The notes below the pieces were generated by a model. It made no database searches. It was not told the DNA's origin and worked only from the letters and a program-made list of their open reading frames with translations. A program made the position numbers and the translations under genes. From CALCZU01 sp964396165 (GTDB lineage Bacteria > Bdellovibrionota > FAC87 > UBA2466): DNA of 64,000 nt. The number at the start of each line of letters is the position of its first letter. Positions within the stretch are counted from its first letter, which is position 1. The stretch covers positions 14,673 through 78,672 of the forward strand of contig CAYNEF010000013.1 in the NCBI GenBank assembly GCA_964396165.1, read 5' to 3'. Below, in pieces: positions 26,283 to 35,164 of the stretch.

Positions 26283-27152
26283 GCCGAAGGGTTTTAAGAG
26301 AGAGAGTCGTCCCCATTTCATTTCAAGTTTTCTAGTAATCCCGTACATTTTTGCGGCAAGATTGGGGGAAAATAAGCTTACTAGCGGAAGTGTCGGGCTA
26401 AGTTGTGTCGAAATTTGCAATACGGGTTTTACTGTTTTGTCGCTCAGTAGATTTTTCCAGTGCTTGTGCGATGTTTGGCGTACTTCATCAACCCAGTGCG
26501 CTTGCGCCCCTTGTGTTTTTGGCAAAAGAGAAATTCTTTTGCGACTGGGGGAAGTTTTTTGAGAAGTCGGTTGGGACGAAACTTCAGTTTTTGCGTTCCT
26601 TTGACTAAAGGGCAAAGCGGCGACGCGCTTTAGCAGGTACACATAGTACTCCACCAGTCGAATGAGCGTTGCAAAACGGGAAGGGACCACACAGAAATGT
26701 ACACCATGCGGTTTTAAAACGCGGTGTATTTCTGCGACTGCCTTTTTTTGATCTTTGATATAGCCCAGCACATGAGAGGAAAATACGAGATCAAAAGAAT
26801 TGTCTGCAAAGGGTAAAGATTCCACGACCGCAGGTTGGAGTGTGACATTGCCAATCCGCAGGTGCTTTAGCAAAGATTTTGCTTTTTCAAAATTCCCCTG
26901 ATGAATCGCAATGTCTGAATCGGGTTGATCGGTTGCCACAACATTATCCGATAGGACGGACAAAAATGCCGAGTAATATCCGACGCTGCAGCCAATCTCG
27001 AGAGTGTTTTGAAAATGTTTTTTGGGCAAAAGATCGTAGAAACTTAAAAATTCAAAATAGCGCCGGGAAAAATAAGAAGGCCACATTTCAAGATTTTTTA
27101 GGTCTTGCTCACAATGTGCATAGATGGATTTAAATTTGTCTTTTGTGGACAT
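26250..27152 (-). CDS. Class I SAM-dependent methyltransferase
   Basis: A 300-residue protein with SAM-binding motif I (LEIGCSVGYYSAFL), an acidic residue at the end of strand 2 (VVATDQPDSD), and the post-motif segments SFDLVFSSHVLGYIKDQKKAVAEIHRVLKPHG typical of Methyltransf_11 enzymes. A basic, low-complexity insert (about 190-220) separates the fold from the C-terminus. It is 3 bp upstream of a GT2 gene on the same strand, so sugar or polyprenyl-glycan methylation is a plausible role; the substrate is unknown. Confidence 0.88.
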   Translation of the reverse strand: MSTKDKFKSIYAHCEQDLKNLEMWPSYFSRRYFEFLSFYDLLPKKHFQNTLEIGCSVGYYSAFLSVLSDNVVATDQPDSDIAIHQGNFEKAKSLLKHLRIGNVTLQPAVVESLPFADNSFDLVFSSHVLGYIKDQKKAVAEIHRVLKPHGVHFCVVPSRFATLIRLVEYYVYLLKRVAALPFSQRNAKTEVSSQPTSQKTSPSRKRISLLPKTQGAQAHWVDEVRQTSHKHWKNLLSDKTVKPVLQISTQLSPTLPLVSLFSPNLAAKMYGITRKLEMKWGRLSLLKPFGLNVVLVQEKI

Positions 27153-27155
27153 GAG

Positions 27156-28151
27156 TTATGCCCAATCCGTTTTTAACACGACGTTTTCGCGTTTGTTCAT
27201 CGTCAAACTTAAATAGTAGTTCACGCGCTTTAATAAAGAAGCGGGAACAAAACTCGCAGGGATTCCAATTAAAGTGCGCGGGTGAAAAATCTGCCAAAAA
27301 TCCCAACTAATGGCATTGAGAAATCTGTGTCTCGCCCAACCGGGGTTGGAAGCAACCCGAATTCCTTGCCAGCCATAATTTCTGAGAGTTCTACCGACAT
27401 AACGATAGAATGCTTTTTTCTCTTCTTTTTTCAACAAGGGTTCCGTTTTCATTAGTTCCATCGAATGGATGAAATTGGGATAGTTTCTTAAAATCGCTTT
27501 GCCCGTATTATTCAAATGATCTCGCATCACGACCAAAGGAGTCTCTAAAAAGTGAAAACGGTAGCTGAGCGCAAAGCGAAAAAATATATCTTCTCCTTCT
27601 GAAACCAATTCATCTCTAAAGGGAAAATCAATAAAACATTGCTTGCGAAAAAGAGGCGCGATGGGAGGGATGGTGCCTTCGGTGTGATAACCCTGCATCA
27701 TTTGTTTGAAAATCCAGCCAGAGGATCGCAGTGAATTTTCCTGCCAGATTTCACCCGTAACCTGATTCAAACGAAAACCGGGACAATAGACTACACCAAT
27801 TTCCTCGCCCTTTTGAAGAAAACACTGCATTTGCAGCGCGATTTTTTCAGGCAGGTAATAGTCGTCACCGTACAAAATCGAGAGAAATTCTCCATTACAC
27901 AATTTTAAAGATTTTTTGGATGCGGTCTGAATCGATTCGTTTTTATCATTTAAAAAAAGTTGTATGCGCGGGTTATTCCCGTAAGTTTCTCTTAAAATAG
28001 ACTGTGTGCGATCGCTAGAACCATTGTCGTATCCGATAATTTCGATATTTGGGTACGTTTGATTCAAAACGCTTTCGTACGCCTGCAAAATATACGCTTC
28101 TTGGTTGTAGCTTTGGATAAGCACTGTAACTTTTGGAAGCGAGTGGGCCAT
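27156..28151 (-). CDS. GT2-family glycosyltransferase
   Basis: A 331-residue GT-A enzyme. The N-terminal nucleotide-sugar fold reads VTVLIQSYNQEAYILQAYESV, then DNGSSDRTQ, with a DxD-like LYGDDYYLP. The frame extends six codons upstream, but the ATG at 28151 places the fold at the usual distance from the start. It is transcribed in the opposite direction to the CPBP protease gene, and its upstream region overlaps the extended frame of that gene. It pairs with the methyltransferase gene downstream. Confidence 0.9.
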   Translation of the reverse strand: MAHSLPKVTVLIQSYNQEAYILQAYESVLNQTYPNIEIIGYDNGSSDRTQSILRETYGNNPRIQLFLNDKNESIQTASKKSLKLCNGEFLSILYGDDYYLPEKIALQMQCFLQKGEEIGVVYCPGFRLNQVTGEIWQENSLRSSGWIFKQMMQGYHTEGTIPPIAPLFRKQCFIDFPFRDELVSEGEDIFFRFALSYRFHFLETPLVVMRDHLNNTGKAILRNYPNFIHSMELMKTEPLLKKEEKKAFYRYVGRTLRNYGWQGIRVASNPGWARHRFLNAISWDFWQIFHPRTLIGIPASFVPASLLKRVNYYLSLTMNKRENVVLKTDWA

Positions 28152-28204
28152 GTGCCGTGAACATAACATTGAATCAAATCCAAACTCAAGTTAACGTACT
28201 ACAA

Positions 28205-29092
28205 ATGTGGAAGCTGCCAGGCATTATAATTTTATGCATGTGTCTCATCTTGCCGAGGCCTACTTTTGCCATGACGGACAAAGAAAAAGCGAAGGTATTT
28301 TTCTTCCCCCGCTCAGGTGATAAATACCCCCGCAAGTTTATTTTGCCTCCACTTTTTTCCCTGCTTTTGCCGGGCTCTGACCAGTATTGGGAAAAACAGT
28401 GGATCCCCGGACTTGCTTATACAGCAGGCGGATTATCCGGTCTGGGTCTTATCATGGCCAGTCGAGATAGTGGGGACAGTCGCTATAAAAATTTTGGATT
28501 TGATGTTTTTTTAACGTCGGGAAGTCTGAGCGCTTACCATTCTTTTCGCACCGCCATTATCTCGAGAAAACTGCAGGGCGAATTCACCTATGTTATGCAA
28601 GATGAAATTCCGGCAACTCTTCTTTTTGCGCCTTTTGATTACCACCACCTACAAGAAATCACGACGTGGGCTCCTCTTGCTGCGGGCTTTGTCTTGTTTA
28701 TGTTTTTGGGCGAAAGAAAAACGGGTGGTACAGCCACCTTAAACGATTTGTTTTACGCAGGTACTGTTTCTTACATGAATGCCGTTGGGGAAGAGGCACT
28801 TTTTCGTGGCTGGGTATTGCCCGTGATGAAACATTATATCGGGGTAGATTCCTGGTCGATTGGCGTAACAGCTGGTCTTTCCAGTATTTACCACGGGATG
28901 CGTTTTAAACATTGGGTGAGCGCACTGGCGCTGGGGGCTTATTTGGGATGGCTCACTCAAAGAAACGACTACGCCATTGCCCAAGGAATTTTCATTCATA
29001 CATGGTGGGATGTGATCGCGTTTATGAGCGATTATGCGTACAACCGGGAACAGGCTTTTTTAAGTCTTCCGCCAGTTGTGATTACATTCTAA
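28205..29092 (+). CDS. CPBP/CAAX-type intramembrane metalloprotease
   Basis: A 295-residue membrane protein with the CPBP (Abi/Rce1) signature. Motif 1 is EEALFRGW, motif 2 includes the His in YHGMRFKHW, and motif 3 is FIHTWWDVIAF; all candidate zinc ligands are present. An N-terminal signal or membrane segment is followed by several hydrophobic helices. The ATG at 28205 is chosen because it begins the signal segment (MWKLPGIIILCMCL). Homologues cleave membrane peptides or act in protein quality control; the substrate here is not known. It lies 29 bp ahead of the sugar-nucleotide operon. Confidence 0.87.
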   Translation: MWKLPGIIILCMCLILPRPTFAMTDKEKAKVFFFPRSGDKYPRKFILPPLFSLLLPGSDQYWEKQWIPGLAYTAGGLSGLGLIMASRDSGDSRYKNFGFDVFLTSGSLSAYHSFRTAIISRKLQGEFTYVMQDEIPATLLFAPFDYHHLQEITTWAPLAAGFVLFMFLGERKTGGTATLNDLFYAGTVSYMNAVGEEALFRGWVLPVMKHYIGVDSWSIGVTAGLSSIYHGMRFKHWVSALALGAYLGWLTQRNDYAIAQGIFIHTWWDVIAFMSDYAYNREQAFLSLPPVVITF

Positions 29093-29121
29093 TGCTGTAG
29101 TATAGAAGGTAAGAGGATAAT

Positions 29122-29844
29122 ATGCAGTGCGTAATACTTGCAGGTGGGCTGGCAACAAGAATGCGCCCCATTACCGAAAAAATTCCCAAACTTTTAATTC
29201 CCGTTCAAGGCAAACCGTTTGCCTACCACCAGCTGCATTGGCTGAAGAAAAAAGGTGTAACAGAAGTTCTTCTTTCCATTGGTTATCTGGGAGAGCAAAT
29301 CCAATCTTATGTGGGCGATGGAAATAACTTTGGCTTAAAAGTGGATTATGTCGACGAGGGAAAAAATTTGCGGGGAACTGCAGGGGCTTTAAGACTTGCT
29401 CTGGATGAAGGAAAACTGCACGAAAATTTTCTTGTGACCTATGGAGATTCCTTTCTTCCTGTCGATTACCAGGACATTTTTTCCCAATTTTTATTCTGCG
29501 GTAAACCCGCCCTGATGACAGTATTTGAAAATGCGGGAAAATGGGACGCAAGCAATGTCTGGTACGAAAAAAATACAGTGAAATTGTATGATAAACACGG
29601 CAAGCAACCGGAAAATGCAGCTAAATTGCAGTATATCGATTACGGGTTATCTGCACTTAGCAGCGAAACCATCGAAGCGCGCGTGCCCTCTAATACCAAG
29701 GCCGATTTGGCCGAACTTTTCTACGATTTAAGCACCGAAGGCGAGCTTGCGGGCTATGTCGTCAAAGAGCGATTCTATGAAATTGGCTCGGTAAACGGCC
29801 TAGCGGATTTTAACGAATATATCAGTTATAACGCACAGCAATAA
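29122..29844 (+). CDS. Sugar-phosphate nucleotidyltransferase (HddC/RfbF-like)
   Basis: A 240-residue NTP_transferase-family enzyme with the signature LAGGLATRMRPITEKIPKLLIP and a conserved GTAGALRLA segment. An AAGAGG-type site precedes the ATG. It is closest in appearance to D-glycero-D-manno-heptose-1-phosphate guanylyltransferase and glucose-1-phosphate nucleotidyltransferases. Next to a transaldolase and a SIS isomerase, an activated heptose is a reasonable product. No matching sugar-1-kinase is in the window, so the exact sugar is open. Confidence 0.88.
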   Translation: MQCVILAGGLATRMRPITEKIPKLLIPVQGKPFAYHQLHWLKKKGVTEVLLSIGYLGEQIQSYVGDGNNFGLKVDYVDEGKNLRGTAGALRLALDEGKLHENFLVTYGDSFLPVDYQDIFSQFLFCGKPALMTVFENAGKWDASNVWYEKNTVKLYDKHGKQPENAAKLQYIDYGLSALSSETIEARVPSNTKADLAELFYDLSTEGELAGYVVKERFYEIGSVNGLADFNEYISYNAQQ

Positions 29845-29918
29845 ATCATCTCTTTTCTTTTCTTTCTGGCCCCCATCCTTTAGAGTCTGCCCATAAACTA
29901 ACTTACGAGGGATGAACC

Positions 29919-30638
29919 ATGAAATCGCCGTACCAAGGAAAAATCAAAATCTATTCTGACGGAGCTGACAAAGCGTCGATGCTCGAAATGTCTAAGAACC
30001 CACTTGTACAAGGTTTAACTACCAACCCTACATTGATGAAAAAAGCGGGCGTGAAAGATTACCGCACGTTCTGCAAAGAAATTTTAAAAGAGATTACAGA
30101 CAAGCCGATTTCTTTCGAAGTGTTTGCTGATGACTTTAAAGAAATGAAAAGACAAGCCACTGAAATTGCTTCTTGGGGCAAAAATGTGTACGTGAAAATT
30201 CCCATCACAAACAGTGAAGGCGAAAGTTCCATTCCTCTTGTAAAAGAATTGGCGCATGACGGAGTGAAGTTGAATGTCACAGCCCTTTTAACTTTGACCC
30301 AGACTTGGGAAACCTGTCAGGCATTAAAAGGTGGCGCACCTTCCATCGTTTCCGTATTCGCAGGCCGCATTGCAGATACAGGCGTGGATCCAGTACCCTT
30401 GATGGCTGCTGCAAGTGAAATGTGCTCTAGCGCCGACAAAAATATTGAACTGCTTTGGGCAAGTTCCAGAGAGCTTTACAACATCATCCAGGCAGAACAA
30501 ACAGGTTGCCAGATCATTACGGCAACACCTGATATTTTGAAAAAAATGTCGATGTTGAATAAAGACTTAACTCTTTTAAGTCTTGAAACTGTTCGCATGT
30601 TTAGAAGTGACGCAGAATCTGCAGGTTTCACTCTATGA
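29919..30638 (+). CDS. Transaldolase-family enzyme
   Basis: A 239-residue class I aldolase barrel of the transaldolase / fructose-6-phosphate aldolase family. The N-terminal motif LVQGLTTNPTLMKKAG and the Schiff-base lysine (about Lys93 in VYVKIPITNSEG) are present, along with VSVFAGRIADTG. ACGAGGG precedes the ATG. It overlaps the SIS isomerase by 4 bp inside a surface-sugar operon, so it may supply sedoheptulose-7-phosphate or a related ketose for that pathway rather than serve the general pentose-phosphate route. That role is inferred. Confidence 0.9.
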   Translation: MKSPYQGKIKIYSDGADKASMLEMSKNPLVQGLTTNPTLMKKAGVKDYRTFCKEILKEITDKPISFEVFADDFKEMKRQATEIASWGKNVYVKIPITNSEGESSIPLVKELAHDGVKLNVTALLTLTQTWETCQALKGGAPSIVSVFAGRIADTGVDPVPLMAAASEMCSSADKNIELLWASSRELYNIIQAEQTGCQIITATPDILKKMSMLNKDLTLLSLETVRMFRSDAESAGFTL

Positions 30639-31234
30639 AAACATTTACAGAAACGTTTCTTGAAGAAAGCGTGTCTTTGATAAAAGATCTCGATGTCAGC
30701 GCAATTGAAGCGATGGCAAAGGGCTTGGCTGAAAGCCGTGATCAAGGCGGCAGACTTTTTATTTTAGGTGTCGGCGGTTCTGCCGGTCACGCAAGTCATG
30801 CAGTCAATGACTTTAGAAAGATCTGTGCGTTTGAAGCTTATACTCCAACGGATAACGTGTCAGAACTCACAGCAAGAGTGAATGATGAAGGTTGGGACAC
30901 GAGTTTCTCCGAGTGGCTTAAAGTTTCGCGTTTAAATAAAAAAGATGCGCTTCTTGTTTTCTCTGTCGGCGGTGGAAATAGAGAAAAAAATGTCAGCGTA
31001 AATCTGGTGAAGTCTTTAGAACTCGCCAAAGAAGTCGGCGCAAACATCTACGGAATTGTCGGTAAAGACGGCGGCTACACAAAACAAGTGGCAAATGCCT
31101 GTTGTGTTATTCCGACTGTTTCTTCCGATCGTGTCACTCCTCATACGGAAGGCTTTTGCGCAGTCGTTTGGCACTTACTTGTCAGTCATCCGGCATTAAA
31201 AGTGAAAATCACCAAATGGGAATCGGTGAAATAA
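30635..31234 (+). CDS. SIS-domain phosphosugar isomerase (GmhA-like)
   Basis: A 199-residue SIS-fold protein. The phosphosugar loop is ILGVGGSAGHASHAVNDFRK; the second half holds LLVFSVGGGNREKNVSVN and an NIYGIVGKDGG segment. It resembles sedoheptulose-7-phosphate isomerase GmhA in length and in the SAGHA.H loop. The start overlaps the transaldolase stop (ATGA). With the transaldolase and nucleotidyltransferase it could form three steps of an NDP-heptose or related route. Confidence 0.87.
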   Translation: MKTFTETFLEESVSLIKDLDVSAIEAMAKGLAESRDQGGRLFILGVGGSAGHASHAVNDFRKICAFEAYTPTDNVSELTARVNDEGWDTSFSEWLKVSRLNKKDALLVFSVGGGNREKNVSVNLVKSLELAKEVGANIYGIVGKDGGYTKQVANACCVIPTVSSDRVTPHTEGFCAVVWHLLVSHPALKVKITKWESVK

Positions 31235-31240
31235 ACTTTT

Positions 31241-31972
31241 ATGAAGTTGTCTGTCATTCTTCCTGTTTATAATGAAGCCGCCCATGTAGGTACGCTCTTA
31301 AGCCAAGTGTTTTTGCAGCCGTTACCCGACATGGATCGCGAACTTATTATCATCGAAAGCAATTCCAAAGATGGCTCCCGTAAAATCGTACAGGATTTTG
31401 CAGCCGCTCATCCGGATTTGGTTCGCGTGATTTTGGAAGACAGACCGCAAGGCAAAGGCCATGCAGTACGGCAAGGCCTTGCGATGGCTACGGGCGACAT
31501 CATCCTCATTCAAGATGGCGATTTGGAATACGATGTAAAAGACTATCCTATTCTTCTTCAACCCATTATCGATGGAAAAGCAGACTTTGTTTTAGGAAGC
31601 CGCCATCTATCAGCGGGTGGTTGGAAAATCAGAAAGTTCAAAGAAAATCCTTTTGGCTCATCCGTAATGAATTTGGGGGGCACTTTGTTCCACGCGTTTT
31701 TTAATTGCGTGTACCAGACAAAGCTCACTGATCCGACGACGATGTACAAAGTATTTAAAAGAAAATGCATTGAGAATCTCACGTTTGATTCCAACCGCTT
31801 TGATTTTGATTTTGAACTTGTTGCCAAACTGATTCGCAGTGGGTTTATCCCGCTTGAAGTACCTATTTCTTATGTCTCGCGTGGTTTTGAAGAGGGAAAG
31901 AAGATTCAGGTATTTCGGGATCCTTTCACCTGGATTTGGGCAATTTTAAAATTCAGATTCTGTAGAGTGTAA
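31241..31972 (+). CDS. GT2-family glycosyltransferase (DPM1-like)
   Basis: A 243-residue GT-A protein of the dolichol-phosphate-mannose-synthase type: LSVILPVYNEAAHVGTLL, DGSRKIVQDFA, GKGHAVRQGLAMATGD and the DxD motif in LIQDGDLEYD. There are no C-terminal membrane helices. It is 6 bp after the isomerase and 1 bp before the epimerase, clearly within the operon. It is likely to load a sugar onto a polyprenyl phosphate or onto a growing surface glycan. Confidence 0.92.
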   Translation: MKLSVILPVYNEAAHVGTLLSQVFLQPLPDMDRELIIIESNSKDGSRKIVQDFAAAHPDLVRVILEDRPQGKGHAVRQGLAMATGDIILIQDGDLEYDVKDYPILLQPIIDGKADFVLGSRHLSAGGWKIRKFKENPFGSSVMNLGGTLFHAFFNCVYQTKLTDPTTMYKVFKRKCIENLTFDSNRFDFDFELVAKLIRSGFIPLEVPISYVSRGFEEGKKIQVFRDPFTWIWAILKFRFCRV

Positions 31973-31973
31973 T

Positions 31974-32936
31974 ATGAAAAAAGCATTAGTAACCGGGGCT
32001 GCAGGTTTTATCGCAAGCCACTTGTGTGATCGCCTTGTGAAAGACGGTTATCAGGTAATCGGTGTGGATAATCTTTCCACCGGAAACAAAAGATTTTTAG
32101 CCGGCATTCTCGATAATCCCGCATTTCGTTTGGTCGAGCGGGATATCACTGATCCCAATGCGTTAAAAGATTTGCTGGATAAAGACACGGAAAGAGTTTT
32201 TCATTTGGCAGCCAATGCAGATGTTCGCTTTGGTCTTAATCACCCGCGCCGTGATTTAGAACAAAACTTGATTGCGACCTGGAATGTTTTAGAAGCGATG
32301 AGAGAACGTGGTGTAAAAAATATTGCGTTCAGTTCCACAGGCAGTGTGTACGGTGAAGCTCCTGTGATTCCCAGTCCCGAAACCTGTCCTTTCCCCATTC
32401 AAACTTCGTTGTATGGAGCAGCAAAAGCGGGTGCCGAAGGATTTATTTCTGCGTATGCAGAAGGGTATGGGATGAAGGCGCATATTTTTAGATTTGTTTC
32501 TATCTTGGGCGAGCGCTACACGCACGGACACGTTTTTGATTTTGTAAGAAAACTGCAAGCCGATAATTCAAAATTAGATGTTTTGGGAAATGGCAAACAG
32601 AGAAAATCCTATCTTTATATTGGCGATTGCGTGGAAGCCATTATGACTGCTGTAAATTACACCACTCCAAAAGCAGTGGAAATTTACAATCTGGGAACAG
32701 ATGAGTACACGACAGTAGATGCTTCTATCGAAACAATTTCCCAAATGCTGAATGTCCGCCCCGAAATCAAATATGCAGGCGGTGAACGCGGCTGGATCGG
32801 TGATAATCCTTTTATCTTTTTAGACTGTACCAAAATAAAATCCACCGGCTGGGTTGCAAAAAAATCCATCAAAGAAGGTGTGGAGCTTACGGTAAAATAT
32901 CTGCTCGCAAATCCTTGGGTGTTTGATAGAGCATGA
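31974..32936 (+). CDS. NAD-dependent sugar-nucleotide epimerase/dehydratase
   Basis: A 320-residue extended short-chain dehydrogenase. The NAD-binding motif is VTGAAGFIASHLCDRL, the acidic residue after strand 2 is in GVDNLSTG, the catalytic Ser/Thr lie in SSTGSVYGE, and the Tyr-Lys pair is LYGAAKAGAEG. It resembles UDP-glucose 4-epimerase and GDP-heptose-type enzymes. It overlaps the Gfo/Idh gene by 4 bp. It should act on the nucleotide sugar made by the operon; substrate specificity cannot be read from sequence. Confidence 0.93.
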   Translation: MKKALVTGAAGFIASHLCDRLVKDGYQVIGVDNLSTGNKRFLAGILDNPAFRLVERDITDPNALKDLLDKDTERVFHLAANADVRFGLNHPRRDLEQNLIATWNVLEAMRERGVKNIAFSSTGSVYGEAPVIPSPETCPFPIQTSLYGAAKAGAEGFISAYAEGYGMKAHIFRFVSILGERYTHGHVFDFVRKLQADNSKLDVLGNGKQRKSYLYIGDCVEAIMTAVNYTTPKAVEIYNLGTDEYTTVDASIETISQMLNVRPEIKYAGGERGWIGDNPFIFLDCTKIKSTGWVAKKSIKEGVELTVKYLLANPWVFDRA

Positions 32937-33943
32937 GTGCCAAGCCATTAAAAGTCGCAATCATTGGCGCGGGTTTGATTGGTAACAAACGCGCAAAAGC
33001 GCTTTTGCCTCAAGACAAGCTCTCGTGGGTTTGTGATGTTTCTTTAGACAGAGCGAAAACTTTAGCAGACAGTTACCAGGCAAAAGCTACGACAAACCCA
33101 CAGGATTTGTTTTCAGACGCAGAAGTCGATGTAGTCATCATTGCGACGTCCAATAAATTTATTCCAGAACTTTCCATCGCAGCTCTGAAAAGCGGCAAAT
33201 CCGTCTTGGTTGAAAAACCAGCGGGAAGAAATCCGATTGAATTAAGAGAAGTCTTTGAAGTTGAAAAAAATTCGAAAGGCATTTTGCGTGTAGGCTTTAA
33301 CCACCGGTTTCATCCCGCACTTTTAAAAGCCAAAAAAATGATTGATGAGGGTGCCATCGGAGAACTTATGTATTTTCGTGCCCGTTATGGACACGGCGGC
33401 CGAATCGGTTATGACAAAGAGTGGAGAGCAGTTCCTGAAATAGCCGGCGGGGGAGAACTTCTCGATCAGGGTGTGCATTTGATTGATCTTTGCCGTTGGA
33501 TGGGTGGAGAATTTGATTTGGAGTGGGGAAGAGTAGAAACTTTTTTCTGGGACATGCCGGTAGAAGACAATGGCTTTCTTCTTTTGAAATCGAGAGAAAA
33601 AAATACGCGCGCGTTCTTACATGCAAGTTGCACCGAATGGAAGAATCTTTTTGATTTCGAAATTTTTGGACGCACTGGAAAATTGCAGATTTTTGGAATT
33701 GGCAGAAGTTACGGTGTGGAAGAATTGCGGTTTTTTAAAATGAAACCCGAGATGGGCCCACCGGATATCACGATAGAGACTTTTCCTGGGGAAGATCTTT
33801 CCTGGAACGACGAGTGGCAATCGATGCACCTCGAAATTCAGGGTGAGAAGACAAACTTAGGTACGGTCTATGATGCTTTGCGTACCACAGAAATTGTTCA
33901 CGCAAGCTACGCGCAATCTGGCTGCTCTTACGCAAAGCAATAA
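32933..33943 (+). CDS. Gfo/Idh/MocA-family oxidoreductase
   Basis: A 336-residue NAD(P)-dependent sugar dehydrogenase-type protein. The Rossmann motif KVAIIGAGLIGNKRA is at the N-terminus, the EKPAGRNP motif follows, and a C-terminal substrate domain contains GELLDQGVHLIDLCRWMGG, where Asp/His residues usually take part in catalysis. It is the last gene of the sugar-nucleotide operon and is followed by a 75-bp gap. It probably oxidises or reduces a hydroxyl of the nucleotide-linked sugar. Confidence 0.92.
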   Translation: MSAKPLKVAIIGAGLIGNKRAKALLPQDKLSWVCDVSLDRAKTLADSYQAKATTNPQDLFSDAEVDVVIIATSNKFIPELSIAALKSGKSVLVEKPAGRNPIELREVFEVEKNSKGILRVGFNHRFHPALLKAKKMIDEGAIGELMYFRARYGHGGRIGYDKEWRAVPEIAGGGELLDQGVHLIDLCRWMGGEFDLEWGRVETFFWDMPVEDNGFLLLKSREKNTRAFLHASCTEWKNLFDFEIFGRTGKLQIFGIGRSYGVEELRFFKMKPEMGPPDITIETFPGEDLSWNDEWQSMHLEIQGEKTNLGTVYDALRTTEIVHASYAQSGCSYAKQ

Positions 33944-34018
33944 GTCATTCCAATTGTTTTTTTTTCTTCATTATTTCTAATCTAATTCCGATAGATCATT
34001 GAACTTTATATCTTATTC

Positions 34019-35164
34019 ATGGCTATCACTAAAAAATTCAACCGAAAAAAAATACTAACAGTAATCGGTGTTTACCTACTTTGCTTGCTGGGTCTGGAAG
34101 TTGTGGGACAGTTCGTCATTAGTTATGTAGAAAGTAGACGCCCCAGTGGGATTTATGCAGAAAACATCATGAGCTTAAATGAAACGATGCTCGACTTTTC
34201 TCTAAAGAAAGGTGTCGACGAGGATTTCCCCGGATGGAATGTAAAAACTAATGCATGGGGTTATCGCATTGGAGATAAATTCGAATTAGAAAAACCAAAA
34301 GACACTTTAAGAATTGTAATGGTGGGAGGTTCGACAGTGTTTGGCTGGGGAGTTGAGTACACAGAGTCTATCCCCAGTTACTTGCAGCACTTAATCACCA
34401 AAGAAATTAAGTCCCAACGCGGGATCGCAAGTAACAATATCAAAGTGGAAGTAATTAACGCAGGTGTACCGTGGTATGCCACCTGGAATGAGAGCGCGAT
34501 TGTTTTGCACCGTGTTTTAAAATTAAAGCCTGACTGGATTATCGCATTTGATGGGCTAAATGATGCAGCCAAGTCTCTCTCTCCTGACTGGAGCCCCGTG
34601 TACGAAGGCTATGAAGACATCGCGACTAACATTATCAAGCAACGCCGTTCGCACAAATTTGGATTCAAGGATTTCGTTCTCGAAGTGATTAAACTCAGCC
34701 CCACCATGAAATATGTCTTCGCCAAAGTTAGAGCAAGACAACAATTGTCTTACGGTGCGTACCATCCTGAAGCGTGGGATCAGTATTTGTACTACCATAA
34801 AATGATGAAGAGCACGTGTCAGGGGCTTGGGATCAAGTATTCCTCTTTTTTACAGCCTGTCATGATGGTGGACAAGCCGCTTAGTCCGAAAGAAGAAGCG
34901 ACCAATTACACCAGCATGCGTGACAATGTCATTGCCGATACCTTCCGACAAATTTACTGGTTGGGCCATTTGGCGGCATCGCAATCTGGGCTGGGAATCA
35001 TTAGCCTTAAGAGTTTATTTAAAGACACAAAAGAAGTGATTTATCTGGATGGATTGCATTATAATGGACGCGGTAATCTGATGTTGGCAGAAGAAATTTT
35101 TGAAAAAGACGTAAAGCCCAATCTGATGCCTATCATTGCTTCGAACTTTAAGGAGTCCAAGTGA
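34019..35164 (+). CDS. Membrane-anchored SGNH/GDSL hydrolase-like protein
   Basis: A 381-residue protein with one N-terminal transmembrane helix (about 14-35) and a periplasmic SGNH-like domain. The block I Ser is in MVGGSTVFGWG (GGST), block III Asn in FDGLNDA, and the Asp-x2-His pair in YLDGLHYNGRG. Such proteins are often O-acetyltransferases or esterases of exopolysaccharide. It follows the sugar-nucleotide operon and overlaps the DsbA-like gene at a shared GTGA. Confidence 0.85.
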   Translation: MAITKKFNRKKILTVIGVYLLCLLGLEVVGQFVISYVESRRPSGIYAENIMSLNETMLDFSLKKGVDEDFPGWNVKTNAWGYRIGDKFELEKPKDTLRIVMVGGSTVFGWGVEYTESIPSYLQHLITKEIKSQRGIASNNIKVEVINAGVPWYATWNESAIVLHRVLKLKPDWIIAFDGLNDAAKSLSPDWSPVYEGYEDIATNIIKQRRSHKFGFKDFVLEVIKLSPTMKYVFAKVRARQQLSYGAYHPEAWDQYLYYHKMMKSTCQGLGIKYSSFLQPVMMVDKPLSPKEEATNYTSMRDNVIADTFRQIYWLGHLAASQSGLGIISLKSLFKDTKEVIYLDGLHYNGRGNLMLAEEIFEKDVKPNLMPIIASNFKESK

